From NCBI RefSeq assembly GCF_000695255.1, contig NZ_JMIB01000006.1:124001-188000 (forward strand): a stretch of 64,000 nucleotides of DNA, written 5' to 3'. The notes under the pieces are model-generated. The model ran no database searches. It saw nothing but the letters and a program-made list of their open reading frames with translations, and was not told the origin of the DNA. Numbering within the stretch: the first letter of the stretch is position 1; each line of letters begins with the position of its first letter. The position numbers and the translations under genes are program-made. Positions 1 to 9,575 of this stretch are shown here, in pieces. The stretch comes from Photobacterium galatheae. GTDB lineage: Bacteria > Pseudomonadota > Gammaproteobacteria > Enterobacterales > Vibrionaceae.

Positions 1-1485
1 ACCGCCTCTGACATGAGCAATCGCGTAAATCGCCCCGCGATCCAGCAAACTGATGATTTGCGGCATGAAATAAGGGCGAACCGGGGTGCCGTAAGCGCCA
101 TAGCCATAAAGAATCACCGGAGATGTTTGGGTAAGACGGTCTGCACGGTATGCCAGTGTGACCGGGACAGAAACGCCATTGTGGCGAACCTGAATTTGTT
201 CCGTCCGGTAATTGGCTGGTTCAAGATTCGGATAACGGTCTTCTGCCACAACCTTGAGGGTCTGCTGCTTCAGATCGAAAGCTTGCCACTGTGGCGGTTG
301 TGTCATCGACATCCTTCGGATCATCACCGACTGACCATAACGGTTCGTATTGCCCGACAGCCAGGCGACGCCGCCGGCAGGAGTGATCACGGTATCCTTC
401 AGCACTGTGCCCTGATAGTTCAGCACCACCAGACGGCTGAGATGCTGCGCGGTCACTTCCAGTACAATGTGCTCCGGAAACAACAGCCAGTTCTTGATGT
501 GCTGCATCTGATCCGGTTTCCAGATCGGCTGCCATGCCATCTGACGCGCCATATCTGTCTGATCGAATGATGTCTGGTACAGCGCAAAGTCGCCGTTCAG
601 GTTGCTGGACAGGAATAAGCGGCCATGACGAACGTCGGCATAATATTCAATGCCGGCCTCACGCGGGCGGATCAGGGTCAGCCGTCTTCCACTGTTGCTG
701 TCTATCAGCAGTTGCTCGCTGGTGTTGTGATTATTTGACTGAATGATCAGATATTGATCAGCTGTTGCAGCGTACACAGAAACCAGCCAGGCCGGATTGT
801 CCTCACTGAAGACTTTTTCTTGTTTCGCCGTTGTCTGAGACCAGCGTATCACCTGAAACGGTCGGTAAGTCCCGGATTCATTCTCTACAAAGTACAGACT
901 TTGACTGTCCTGACTCCAGGCCAGATCCGTGGAAACCGTTTCAGACAGCCTCGCCTTGACCTGACCATTGTTCAGATCAATCACGGTCAGACTGTAATTC
1001 CGGTCCCCGCGACGATCTTCAGTGATCGCCAGTGTGCGATGATCCGGACTAACCTGCCAGCTTCCAAGGTGGTAGTAATCTGAATCCTGGCTGCGTTTGC
1101 TCAAATCAGCAACTGTCGTGACCAAACCGCTCTGCGCTTCCTGCCGTAACAACTGCCCGTGACTGAACCGGTAATTGTACTGCCCGGCAAGATGCCATGG
1201 CCGCTCGGCAATATCGGCCTGTCGGGATTGCCATTCTGTCAGTAAGGCTTGCTCCAGCGGCAACTGTGGTGCCAGCGTGTGTGCTGTTTGCTGATTTTCA
1301 GCACGCAGAAAATCCAGCACCCGTGCTGATTGCCGCGAATCATCACGCAGCCATTCATCCGAAGTCTGCTGACTCAGCGCTGAAGTCGGTGTGACAGAAT
1401 CAGTAAGATCAACCGCACATGCAGGCAGAGCCAAAAATAGACTCACCACGCCCTGCATCAACATACCTATCGAGAAACCATTCAT
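1..1485 (-). CDS. Exported prolyl oligopeptidase family (S9) serine peptidase, 3' end outside window
   Basis: Reading the minus strand from an ATG at 1485 gives 495 codons without a stop up to the window edge, so the catalytic Ser and the end of the protein are missing. The first ~25 residues (MNGFSIGMLMQGVVSLFLAL then PACA) look like a signal peptide, so the enzyme is probably periplasmic or exported. The middle looks like the beta-propeller of the family. Near the edge comes GYGAYGTPVRPYF and then AHVRGG, the start of the alpha/beta-hydrolase domain typical of oligopeptidase B and prolyl oligopeptidase. These enzymes cut short peptides after Pro or basic residues; which one applies cannot be told here. 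The Shine-Dalgarno sequence is weak, and the ATG at 1464 is an alternative start. A CRP-type promoter lies about 140 bp upstream. Confidence 0.85.
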   Translation of the reverse strand, partial: MNGFSIGMLMQGVVSLFLALPACAVDLTDSVTPTSALSQQTSDEWLRDDSRQSARVLDFLRAENQQTAHTLAPQLPLEQALLTEWQSRQADIAERPWHLAGQYNYRFSHGQLLRQEAQSGLVTTVADLSKRSQDSDYYHLGSWQVSPDHRTLAITEDRRGDRNYSLTVIDLNNGQVKARLSETVSTDLAWSQDSQSLYFVENESGTYRPFQVIRWSQTTAKQEKVFSEDNPAWLVSVYAATADQYLIIQSNNHNTSEQLLIDSNSGRRLTLIRPREAGIEYYADVRHGRLFLSSNLNGDFALYQTSFDQTDMARQMAWQPIWKPDQMQHIKNWLLFPEHIVLEVTAQHLSRLVVLNYQGTVLKDTVITPAGGVAWLSGNTNRYGQSVMIRRMSMTQPPQWQAFDLKQQTLKVVAEDRYPNLEPANYRTEQIQVRHNGVSVPVTLAYRADRLTQTSPVILYGYGAYGTPVRPYFMPQIISLLDRGAIYAIAHVRGG

Positions 1486-1594
1486 TCCCAAACGACAACC
1501 TATTTACAACTCAATCAGAAGTAGCATTTTTCTGCACACTAAACAGGGCGCACATCATGCCGACAACCAGTAATGAGATCAATTATCAGTTTCA

Positions 1595-1636
1595 TTTATA
1601 TTTACAAAATAAGTATGTAAGGTGATCTAGATCACG
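1595..1636 (-). promoter_or_regulatory. CRP site with class II promoter for the S9 peptidase
   Basis: A perfect 14-bp palindrome GTGATCTAGATCAC at 1622-1635 equals the core of the ideal CRP site TGTGATCTAGATCACA; only the outermost bases differ. On the minus strand a TATAAA hexamer (1595-1600) lies 28 bp downstream of the palindrome centre. This places CRP at about -40 to -41, the class II activator position. The rest of the AT-rich gap 1486-1863 shows no gene. The promoter assignment is an inference from spacing. Confidence 0.7.
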
Positions 1637-1863
1637 TTATATAGGTAGGGACGAACAAGGCAGCATAAAAAACAACCAGAAAATCACACTCAGACAGCAT
1701 ATCCGGATCCTCATTAAATAAAACAACATGAGAAATCGCTGCTCACGAAACAAATCAACCGAATCATTCCCCACCCCACTTCGGTTAATTTGGTCAATAA
1801 AGTTCAAAATACGGACAATCAGAACAAAAAAAGGAATGTTGCACTTTTTTTTCTAAAAAACCG

Positions 1864-1892
1864 TTGACGATAACGAGGAAAACCTTTTTAAT
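1864..1892 (+). promoter_or_regulatory. Sigma-70 promoter of the tRNA operon
   Basis: TTGACG (1864-1869) and TTTAAT (1887-1892) are separated by 17 bp, about 10 bp before the first tRNA. The GC-rich stretch GCGCCTCG right after the -10 box is the kind of discriminator found at stringently controlled stable-RNA promoters. Confidence 0.7.
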
Positions 1893-1902
1893 GCGCCTCG
1901 TT

Positions 1903-1978
1903 GCCTCGATAGCTCAGTCGGTAGAGCAGAGGATTGAAAATCCTCGTGTCGGTGGTTCGATTCCGCCTCGAGGCACCA
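1903..1978 (+). tRNA. tRNA-Phe (anticodon GAA)
   Basis: A 76-nt cloverleaf: acceptor stem GCCTCGA/TCGAGGC, D arm AGCTCAGTCGGTAGAGC, anticodon stem GAGGA/TCCTC with loop TTGAAAA (anticodon GAA), T loop TTCGATT, and an encoded CCA end. It is the first gene of the tRNA operon. Confidence 0.97.
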
Positions 1979-2023
1979 TGATTTGATTTATGGTGTTCTG
2001 GTAACGTCATAAGAAAGAACAAT

Positions 2024-2099
2024 TCCCCCTTAGTTCAGTCGGTAGAACGGCGGACTGTTAATCCGTATGTCGCTGGTTCAAGTCCAGCAGGGGGAGCCA
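2024..2099 (+). tRNA. tRNA-Asn (anticodon GTT)
   Basis: A 76-nt cloverleaf with acceptor stem TCCCCCT/AGGGGGA, anticodon loop CTGTTAA (anticodon GTT), T loop TTCAAGT and a GCCA end with encoded CCA. It closely resembles enterobacterial tRNA-Asn. Its 3' third is repeated, in interrupted form, at 2158-2203. Confidence 0.97.
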
Positions 2100-2157
2100 A
2101 TTTAGTACATTGTTACGACAGTGTATGGCCTCCAATCTGGTGAGCACGTTGTGCTCA

Positions 2158-2203
2158 ATGTCGCTGGCCTGGCCGGCCGCGTTAAGTCCAGCAGGGGGAG
2201 CCA
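2158..2203 (+). pseudogene. Degraded tRNA-Asn 3' copy, split by 14 bp
   Basis: ATGTCGCTGG (2158-2167) followed by TTAAGTCCAGCAGGGGGAGC plus CA (2182-2203) repeats the variable loop, T arm and acceptor 3' strand of the tRNA-Asn just upstream. The two parts are separated by 14 extra GC-rich bases, CCTGGCCGGCCGCG, in the T arm, and one base of the T loop is lost. No 5' half is recognisable, so it cannot form a functional tRNA. It could be the remnant of a tandem tRNA-Asn copy. Confidence 0.75.
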
Positions 2204-2237
2204 AATTCGTTTTTAAGAATAACTTAAGAACAAAAAA

Positions 2238-2314
<77 letters not shown>

Positions 2315-2320
2315 TCTTTT

Positions 2321-2347
2321 AAACCTCGCGTCCGCGAGGTTTTTTTT
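2321..2347 (+). terminator. Rho-independent terminator of the tRNA operon
   Basis: The stem CCTCGC/GCGAGG with loop GTCC is followed by eight T residues and lies 7 bp after tRNA-Thr. Confidence 0.9.
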
Positions 2348-2557
2348 ACCCATATTCCTTTGGCGAATTTTTCACGATATTCAGCCCAATTTTTTACTGA
2401 CGGTATTCTTATTAATCGATTTCAGGTCAGTATTATGATAAATAATCTTGTCTCTGATACGGCAATTCTCACCAGCCCAACCCCACTGTCGCAGCATGAC
2501 AATAACCGGGCATGCCGTCTATCGCCGGCCTGAAAAGCGAATGTACAGAAAAAGGTA

Positions 2558-3823
2558 ATGACAAACGTAAAACTCCCCACCGAGTGTTTAACACCAGGCC
2601 TTTATATCAAATTGCCGCTTCAATGGACGGAGCATCCCTTCATGCTGAATCATTTTAAGATTAAGGATGAACATCAAATCCGTCTGATCCGTAACCTGGG
2701 CCTCAAATTTGTTTTCCACTATCCGGATAAGAGTGATAACCCACCCTTGTCACCAGAAGCTGTCACCCGCGCAGCATCAGAAATCTCTGAACAGGAAGCC
2801 CGGTTTATCAATAAACATACCGACAGGTTATGGCGGGAAAAACAACGGCGGATTGAGCATCTGAAAAACTACAAACGCAGCCTCCAGCAATGCGAGAAAA
2901 GTTTTCAGCGTTCCCTGTCCAAATTACGCTCCATTTCCCAGAAGATTAAAAGCCGCCCGGTCACTGCTTTTCAGGACGCCAAAGAGCTGGTGAATGATAT
3001 GGTCGATGCATTGCTGGATAACGATAATCTGGCCCTGCACCTCATGAGTGACGCGCAAGAATCTGAAGATATTTACTATCACTCCATGAACGTTGCCGTT
3101 CTGTCGATGCTGCTGGCCAAATCAAACGGGATGCCGGCAAGCGATATCAAAACCATCACCTTGGGTGCCTTATTCCACGATATCGGCAAGCAGAAAATTC
3201 CTACCCATATCCTTCGGAAAATTACGCCCCTGACTGAGCCAGAAGCAAATTTTCTCAAATTGCACCCCAAATACAGCCTGGAATTAGCACAATTAAGTGA
3301 GCACTTTCCGGATGCTGCAAAACCGATTCTCAGCCAGCATCATGAGCTGATTGATGGCAGCGGTTATCCGATGGGACTCAAAGGCAACCAGATCAACCGC
3401 TTTGCCCAGCTGGTGGCAGTCGTCAACGCATACGACAATCTGTGTCATCCGCTGGATCCCAGCAAAGCCAGAATTCCGTACAGTGCGCTGTCCTACCTGT
3501 TCAAGCACAAAAAAGGTCAGTACAGCGAAGAATATATCGCGCTGCTGGTTCGGATGATGGGTGTCTACCCGCCGGGTAGTGTCGTACTCCTGTCGAATCA
3601 GCAGGTCGGCATGGTCATTTCCGTGAATGCCAAACGCCTGCTCTACCCCAACATTCTGTTGTACGAGCCCAGCGTCCCTTCCAATGAAGCACCCATTCTG
3701 GATTTAGAAGAGAGTGAACTAACGATAGAACGGGCCATTTTGCCAAACAAACTGCCCGAGCCAATTCGTCAGTATCTCAACCCTCGGACCCGGATTTCCT
3801 ATTACTTTGATCCAGAAAAGTAG
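2558..3823 (+). CDS. HD-GYP domain cyclic-di-GMP phosphodiesterase with DUF3391 N-terminus
   Basis: This 421-residue protein has an N-terminal DUF3391-like region (about 1-130, including a charged helical stretch around 85-120). An HD-GYP domain follows, with the metal-binding HDIGK at H207/D208 and the signature HHELIDGSGYP at 261-271. Such enzymes hydrolyse cyclic di-GMP to GMP and so favour motility over biofilm. The signature has Leu-Ile where the usual HHERxDG has Arg-x; the metal and GYP residues are intact, so activity is expected. No membrane segment or receiver domain is seen, so it is probably cytosolic. The ATG follows a good AAAAAGG. It converges on mrcB, with an inverted repeat CAGCTGG/CCAGCTG (3838-3863) between the genes that may act as a weak shared terminator. 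Confidence 0.9.
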   Translation: MTNVKLPTECLTPGLYIKLPLQWTEHPFMLNHFKIKDEHQIRLIRNLGLKFVFHYPDKSDNPPLSPEAVTRAASEISEQEARFINKHTDRLWREKQRRIEHLKNYKRSLQQCEKSFQRSLSKLRSISQKIKSRPVTAFQDAKELVNDMVDALLDNDNLALHLMSDAQESEDIYYHSMNVAVLSMLLAKSNGMPASDIKTITLGALFHDIGKQKIPTHILRKITPLTEPEANFLKLHPKYSLELAQLSEHFPDAAKPILSQHHELIDGSGYPMGLKGNQINRFAQLVAVVNAYDNLCHPLDPSKARIPYSALSYLFKHKKGQYSEEYIALLVRMMGVYPPGSVVLLSNQQVGMVISVNAKRLLYPNILLYEPSVPSNEAPILDLEESELTIERAILPNKLPEPIRQYLNPRTRISYYFDPEK

Positions 3824-3853
3824 CTCAAAACACGAAACAGCTGGCAGGCTCCC

Positions 3854-6322
3854 CTACCAGCTGAACATCTCTTTCAGCCAACCTTCCGGTTTGCTTTCGC
3901 GGCACTGCGTTGCCAGCTGCCCCGATGGGTCCCAGACCGGCAGGGATTGATCGCCCCGGCAGTCCAGCCCCAGCGTTCCGTCTGACAGCCGGTGATATTT
4001 CAGCGTACTCAGTTTCTGTGGCCAGCTGAGCCGTAACCGCTCCGGCTGACGCCGCTCCAGATAGCCACTGTACAAACGCAGCGCCCCGCTGGCACCCGTC
4101 AATTTGACGGGTTTGTTGTCATCCCGGCCCATCCAGACCGTGACCACTTCCCGGCCATCTGCACCAACAAACCAGCTGTCCCGGGTATCATCTGTGGTAC
4201 CGGTTTTCCCCGCCAGCGTGGCCCAGCCATAACGCGATTGCAAATAACGCCCCGTTCCCTGACTGACCACCTGCTTCATCATATAAGTTGTCAGCCAGGC
4301 GGCCTGTTCCGGCACGACCTGACGGCCAGATGGAATATGGCGGTACAGCATCTTCCCTTGCCTGTCGACGACGGAGCGCAATGCCGTCTGCTCTGCACGC
4401 CGTCCGCCACTGGTCAGGCTCTGATACATCTGGCTGACTTCAAACGGTGTCAGGGTGAAAGACCCGAGCAGAATCGACGGCAAGCGCGGCACTTTGTCTT
4501 TCGCAACGCCCAACTCTGTCAACGTGGTGATCACATTGTCCAGGCCAACCTGCAAACCCAGATTCACGGTCGGCACATTGAGCGAGCGCGACAACGCATA
4601 GTAAAGCGGCACCTTGCCGCGAAACTGCCGATCATAGTTCTGCGGCCGCCATTCACTCCCCTGATTCCCTTTCAGCAAAATCGGCTTGTCATCCAGTGTG
4701 GATGCCAGGGTGTATTTCTCAGGCTGACGCAGCGCACTCAGATAAACCGCAGGTTTGACCAGCGAACCAATCTGACGACGACCTTCCAGCGCCCGGTTAA
4801 ACCCGGCGTAGCCCGGGCGGCTGCCGCCAATCATGGCCCGGATTTCGCCGGTATGACGATCCACTGCCACCATGGCCGTTTCAATCTCCCCACCCACTTT
4901 TTTCTCTAAGGCAGGGATCCATTGCGCCACCGCCCGTTCTGCTTCCTGCTGCGACACCGGATCCAGTGTACTGAAAATCCGCAGCCCCACGCCCGGCGTA
5001 AAGCGATTGCCCACTTTTTCCGTCAATTCACGTTGTAGCAGCTGGAAATAAGCTGGCTGACGACTGGCAATCACCGCCTGCTTCTGCACATCCAGTTTGC
5101 GGGTCGCCGCCTGTTCGTATTCCGGACCGGTAAGAATGCCCTGATCCAGCATCAGCCGCAGCACCAGATCCCGTCGCTCCCGGGCACGCTCAGTATGACG
5201 CCAGGGGTTGTAATAAGACGGCCCTTTGACCATCCCCACCAGCATCGCCAACTGATCAATCCGCAGCTCCTGCAGAGGTCTGCCAAAATACAGACGTGCG
5301 CCAAGACCAAAACCATGAATCTCACGGCCACTGCTCTGGCCAAGATAAACTTCGTTGAGATAAGCTTCGAGGATCCGATCCTTGCTGTAGCGATAGTCAA
5401 TGATGACGGCGATGTAAGCTTCCTGAATTTTCCGCCACAGAGAACGTTCACGGGTCAGAAAGATGTTCTTCGCCAGCTGCTGCGTCAGCGTACTGCCACC
5501 CTGCACGGTTCGTCCGGCTTTCAGGTTGACCACGGCTGCACGCAATATCGCCAGCGGCGAAACACCACTGTGATGGTAAAAATCCCGGTCTTCAGTCGCC
5601 AGCAGGGCATCAATCAGCACTTCCGGGAACTCTTTTCGCGGCGTGAAAATTCGCTGCTCGCCTTCTTTGGTGCCCAGCATGCCCAGCATCTTGGGTTCAA
5701 TGCGTAAATAGCCCAGCGACTTCTCCCGACCCAAATCGAACACCTTACTCAGCCCACTGTCATCGAAGGTGAGCATGACATGGCGCTGGCTTTCATAACC
5801 GTCTTCAAATTCAAATGGACGGCGGATCAGCTCAATCCGGGTGGAAGATGCTGAATACTCCCCCGCCCGCTGCGGCGTGCGGACTTTATGATATTGCAGC
5901 GCATCCAGTTCCCGGCGTACTTCGCTCAGCGTGATTGCCTGCCCCGGCTGCAGATCCAGCACCCGGCCATAAACCACCGCTGGCAGGTCCCACAACTGGC
6001 CGTCAAATTTATCCCGCACCAGGGTATCGAGATAAATCCCCATCACAAACACAACCGCCAGAATCGCCAGTCCCAGCTTCAGTGCGGAGAAAAACATCCA
6101 GCGCCCGAATCGGGACCAGCGTCTGCCGGAGGCTTTTTTCTTGCCCGATTGCTTCGCAGATGTCTTCGTTGATGTCTTTGCTGACTGACTGCCCGCCGAA
6201 GACTTTTTCGTTCCGCGTTTCGCCGGCGCACTTTTTATGCCGGCGGGTTTCCGGCGGCTCGGTTTTTTCTCACTGGGCTGTTTCGGCGCTGCCTGACGGC
6301 GCTTAGGCTCTTGGGTCATCAT
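3854..6322 (-). CDS. mrcB: Bifunctional penicillin-binding protein 1B
   Basis: Class A PBP of 822 residues that polymerises lipid II into glycan strands and cross-links the peptides. A Lys/Ser/Pro-rich cytoplasmic tail (1-70) precedes one membrane anchor (about 75-98) and a UB2H-like region where the LpoB activator binds in E. coli. The glycosyltransferase domain has the catalytic Glu in ATEDRDFYHHSG (E244). The transpeptidase domain has the active-site Ser in GSLVKP (S520), then SLN and KTGTT. The start is one of two adjacent ATGs (6322 or 6319). It lies 38 bp after hrpB on the same strand, the neighbourhood also seen in E. coli. No residue key to either activity is missing. Confidence 0.97.
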   Translation of the reverse strand: MMTQEPKRRQAAPKQPSEKKPSRRKPAGIKSAPAKRGTKKSSAGSQSAKTSTKTSAKQSGKKKASGRRWSRFGRWMFFSALKLGLAILAVVFVMGIYLDTLVRDKFDGQLWDLPAVVYGRVLDLQPGQAITLSEVRRELDALQYHKVRTPQRAGEYSASSTRIELIRRPFEFEDGYESQRHVMLTFDDSGLSKVFDLGREKSLGYLRIEPKMLGMLGTKEGEQRIFTPRKEFPEVLIDALLATEDRDFYHHSGVSPLAILRAAVVNLKAGRTVQGGSTLTQQLAKNIFLTRERSLWRKIQEAYIAVIIDYRYSKDRILEAYLNEVYLGQSSGREIHGFGLGARLYFGRPLQELRIDQLAMLVGMVKGPSYYNPWRHTERARERRDLVLRLMLDQGILTGPEYEQAATRKLDVQKQAVIASRQPAYFQLLQRELTEKVGNRFTPGVGLRIFSTLDPVSQQEAERAVAQWIPALEKKVGGEIETAMVAVDRHTGEIRAMIGGSRPGYAGFNRALEGRRQIGSLVKPAVYLSALRQPEKYTLASTLDDKPILLKGNQGSEWRPQNYDRQFRGKVPLYYALSRSLNVPTVNLGLQVGLDNVITTLTELGVAKDKVPRLPSILLGSFTLTPFEVSQMYQSLTSGGRRAEQTALRSVVDRQGKMLYRHIPSGRQVVPEQAAWLTTYMMKQVVSQGTGRYLQSRYGWATLAGKTGTTDDTRDSWFVGADGREVVTVWMGRDDNKPVKLTGASGALRLYSGYLERRQPERLRLSWPQKLSTLKYHRLSDGTLGLDCRGDQSLPVWDPSGQLATQCRESKPEGWLKEMFSW

Positions 6323-6360
6323 GATATCTTTGTGTTCAGAATCTCGGCACTGTCCAGCGC

Positions 6361-8850
6361 TTACAGATACTTCTTGGTTTTTCGGGTTGGCGCATGGCTG
6401 GCAGGATCATCCGGCCAGACATGTTTCGGGTAGCGCCCCTTCATTTCTTTCTGCACGTCTTTGTAGGCACCCTGCCAGAATGCGGCCAGATCCGAGGTGA
6501 TCTGTAACGGTCGCTGTGCTGGCGATAATAACTCCAGCACCACTGCAATTTTGCCGTTGGCAATCACAGGTGAAGCCTGCTCACCAAACATTTCCTGCAT
6601 CCGGACTGCCAGCACTGGTGCCTGTCCCGTCTGATATCGGATTGGATAGCGAGAGCCGGTTGGCACCTCATAATGTGTTGGCAATGCACTGTCCAGCATC
6701 TTCGTCTTGTCCCAGCCCAGATACGCTTCCAGTGCCGCCGACAGATCCAGATTCACAAGCGCTTTCATGGTACGGATGCCGGTCATAAAGGGCAGCAGCC
6801 AGTCTTCCAGAGATGCCAGCAGACTGGCATCATCCATCGCAGGCAACGCCAGTTCAGGCAGCCATGTTTCGGCACAACAGGCCCGGATTCGCAAGCTTTC
6901 ACTGCGGGCCTGCCACGGCAGGACACTCAGCCCCTGACGACGGATCGCATTGAGCAGGGCTTCACTGGCCCGGGCCGGATCAGGCTCCGCCATCGGTGTC
7001 CGCTGAATCACCAGCTTGCCACAACAACATTGCTTTTCTGCGACCAGCCGCCCTTTTTTATCATCCCAGTCCAGCCATTCCCGCTCGTGGAACAAGGGTG
7101 GCAAATCTTCCCGTAATTGTTCGATATCTGCGGCCACAGCCGTGAACACCTGGCTATCGCCCTGACGGGTTTTAACAACATCCGCCACCACCAGCGCCGA
7201 TTCCGTCGCCAGCAGTTGCTCATGATCCACACTGACACCCTGGCCATTCGCCAGTTGAAAACGGCCTTCCTGCCCGCGGGACAGCGCAATCCGGTCGGGA
7301 AAACCGGCTGCCATCAGCGTCGCCAGCCAGCGTCGGTCTGTACGCCAGCCCGGTGCAGCATCCTGTCCATTCCGGAGGGTTGCCAGATGCTGTCTGGCCC
7401 GCTGTCGGTATAACTGACTGCGGGGCAGTTGATCCGATTCCAGTAAATGCAGCTGATATGCCAGATCCGGATTACGGATACCACGTGCCGGTTCTTCCAG
7501 CAGTGCCACCAGCAACGCGGCCGTCGTCTGTGCCGATGCCGGCAGTGTCCGGGCGTGCGCCAGCATCGCAGCCAGTCGGGGTTCCGTCCCTGATTGCTGA
7601 ATCAGTTGACCTTTTGCGGTCAGTTGTCCCCGTTCGTCCAGTGCGCCCAATGCCTGCAATAATGCTTTGGCCTGCTGTAGGGCAGCTTCGGCCGGCGTAT
7701 CCAGCCAGCGTAATTCGTCAGCACTGGCGCATCCCCACTGAGCCAGTTCCAGTGCCAGGCGACTCAGATCAGCCCGCAGGATCTCAGGTTGCGGGACTGC
7801 GGGCTGACGGGTCAGCATCTCTTCACTGTACAAGCGAAGGCAAATCCCGGGCTCCAGACGTCCGGCCCGCCCGGCTCGCTGTTCGGCCGACGAACGGGCA
7901 ATTCGCACCAGCGCCAGACGACTGATCCCGGTTTTCGGATCCCACTGTGACACCCGTTCCCAGCCAGTATCAACCACCAGCCGGATCCCTTCGATCGTCA
8001 GACTGGTTTCGGCAATATTGGTCGCCAGCACCACCTTGCGTTTCCCTTTCGGGGCCGGCTGAATCGCCTGCTGCTGGGCCTTTGCATCCAGTTGTCCATA
8101 TAATGGCGCCATGATGGCATCGGATCCCGCCGCCGCTTCAAGCCATTCAGCCAGACGGCGGATTTCACCGGCACCGGGCAGAAAGACCAGCATGGACCCC
8201 GACTCTTCTGACAATAACTTCAGTATCTGCTTGCCGGTCCAGTCCGTCGCAACACCAGGGTTTTGCTGAGCCGCAGTCCCCTGACTCTGATAACGATAAT
8301 CCACCGGAAAACTGCGTCCCTCTGAAGCCAGAAAGCCGGCATCCGGCAACAGGGTCTGCAAGGCTTCATGATCTAAAGTCGCCGACATCACCAACAGCTT
8401 TAAGTCATCCCGCAGTGCTTCCTGCACTTCCAGCGCCAGTGCCAGCGACGTATCAGCATGTAGGCTTCGTTCATGAAATTCGTCGAAAATCAGTAAATCG
8501 ATACCGGATAGTTCTGGATCCTGCTGTAACATCCGGGTCATCACCCCTTCCGTGACAATCTCCAGCCGGGTCGCAGCACTGACTTTGGTTTCCCCGCGCA
8601 TCCGCAGGCCAATGGTTTGCCCGATGGTCTCTCCCAACTGAGCAGCCAGATAAGCCGCAATGTTTCGTGCCGCCAGCCGACGAGGTTCCAGCATCACAAT
8701 TTTGCCGGCAATGGCACGGTTCTCCAGCAAAAAGATCGGTAAACGGGTCGATTTACCCGCTCCGGGCGGCGCTTTAAGAATTAATTGCTCATGGCGCTGC
8801 AACGCGGCATGCAAATCTGGCAGAACGGCTTCAATCGGGAGCTGTGACAA
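6361..8850 (-). CDS. hrpB: ATP-dependent helicase HrpB (DEAH/RHA family)
   Basis: 829 residues of the bacterial HrpB family, superfamily 2 helicases related to DEAH-box RNA helicases. Visible motifs are Walker A PPGAGKST (28-35), DEFH (123-126) in place of DEAH, SATLD (motif III), and QRAGRAGR (motif VI). The C-terminal HrpB-specific region follows. The physiological substrate is not well defined. The start is TTG at 8850: the sequence MSQLP resembles the N-terminus of E. coli HrpB, and AAGGG lies 7 bp upstream of the TTG. It is divergent from thpR. Confidence 0.94.
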   Translation of the reverse strand: MSQLPIEAVLPDLHAALQRHEQLILKAPPGAGKSTRLPIFLLENRAIAGKIVMLEPRRLAARNIAAYLAAQLGETIGQTIGLRMRGETKVSAATRLEIVTEGVMTRMLQQDPELSGIDLLIFDEFHERSLHADTSLALALEVQEALRDDLKLLVMSATLDHEALQTLLPDAGFLASEGRSFPVDYRYQSQGTAAQQNPGVATDWTGKQILKLLSEESGSMLVFLPGAGEIRRLAEWLEAAAGSDAIMAPLYGQLDAKAQQQAIQPAPKGKRKVVLATNIAETSLTIEGIRLVVDTGWERVSQWDPKTGISRLALVRIARSSAEQRAGRAGRLEPGICLRLYSEEMLTRQPAVPQPEILRADLSRLALELAQWGCASADELRWLDTPAEAALQQAKALLQALGALDERGQLTAKGQLIQQSGTEPRLAAMLAHARTLPASAQTTAALLVALLEEPARGIRNPDLAYQLHLLESDQLPRSQLYRQRARQHLATLRNGQDAAPGWRTDRRWLATLMAAGFPDRIALSRGQEGRFQLANGQGVSVDHEQLLATESALVVADVVKTRQGDSQVFTAVAADIEQLREDLPPLFHEREWLDWDDKKGRLVAEKQCCCGKLVIQRTPMAEPDPARASEALLNAIRRQGLSVLPWQARSESLRIRACCAETWLPELALPAMDDASLLASLEDWLLPFMTGIRTMKALVNLDLSAALEAYLGWDKTKMLDSALPTHYEVPTGSRYPIRYQTGQAPVLAVRMQEMFGEQASPVIANGKIAVVLELLSPAQRPLQITSDLAAFWQGAYKDVQKEMKGRYPKHVWPDDPASHAPTRKTKKYL

Positions 8851-8969
8851 TGTGGGACCCTTGTGTCATCTTCTAAGGAGGAACATTTTCTGTATGGGAC
8901 GATCCTATCGTTCGGGATGATTGTACTCAACCAGGAATCACGGTGCTATCCGAGAGACAGGAGTTCACG

Positions 8970-9575
8970 ATGACCACGCTATCCGATCGAGCAGACCAAA
9001 ACTCAACCGACGTCAGTCAGCGCATGTTCTTTGCCCTGCCGCTCAACGAACCGCCTGCCGCCAACCAGACACCCTTTCAGCGACTCTGCCAGCTAAAAGA
9101 AAGTTTTCCCGGTAAAGGACGTACCGTTCCCGACGCCAACCTGCACCTCACCCTGGCTTTTCTGGGGCAAGTCACAACGCAGCAACGCGATCAGTTGCTT
9201 GCTCTGGTCGATCCGCTGGAGATCCCCGCTTTTGCCATCCTGTTCAATCACCTCGGATACTGGAAGCGCAGCAAGGTGCTCTGGCTGGGCAGTGAAGAAA
9301 CACCCGATGCACTGCTGATGCTGACACAGCAGCTCAGCCAGTGCGCCCAAGCGGTCGGGTTACCGCAGGAAGACAGAACCTACAGGCCGCACATTACATT
9401 GCGACGAAATGTGTGGCATCGCCCTGCCCAGCAAGAGGCACAGGACACGTTTCATTTTCACTTTCAACGCTTCGGACTGTATATTTCTGATCCGAGCCGG
9501 TCGGGTGTGAACTATCGACTGGCCCGAGAATGGTCACTCATCTCTGAAGAAAATGCCCCACAGGACAGGACATGA
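8970..9575 (+). CDS. thpR: RNA 2',3'-cyclic phosphodiesterase (2H family)
   Basis: A 201-residue 2H phosphoesterase (ThpR/LigT) that opens 2',3'-cyclic phosphate ends of RNA and can ligate tRNA halves in vitro. Both catalytic signatures are visible: HLTL at H59/T61 and HITL at H141/T143. The ATG at 8970 is chosen because AGGAG sits 6 bp in front of it; an in-frame GTG at 8943 has no such site. The stop overlaps the sfsA start (ATGA), so the two genes are translationally coupled, as in enterobacteria. Confidence 0.92.
   Translation: MTTLSDRADQNSTDVSQRMFFALPLNEPPAANQTPFQRLCQLKESFPGKGRTVPDANLHLTLAFLGQVTTQQRDQLLALVDPLEIPAFAILFNHLGYWKRSKVLWLGSEETPDALLMLTQQLSQCAQAVGLPQEDRTYRPHITLRRNVWHRPAQQEAQDTFHFHFQRFGLYISDPSRSGVNYRLAREWSLISEENAPQDRT

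Noticed and set aside
2100..2184. Genomic island flanked by tRNA-Asn att sites
   Set aside because: The copies are only about 100 bp apart and no integrase or cargo is present, so no island is there now.
2434..2532. Upstream open frame before the HD-GYP gene
   Set aside because: 32 codons with a weak ribosome site and no recognisable motif; most likely chance.
7353..7925. 190-codon open frame opposite hrpB
   Set aside because: It is antisense to conserved helicase sequence and has a low-complexity Pro/Val-rich product without domain signs.
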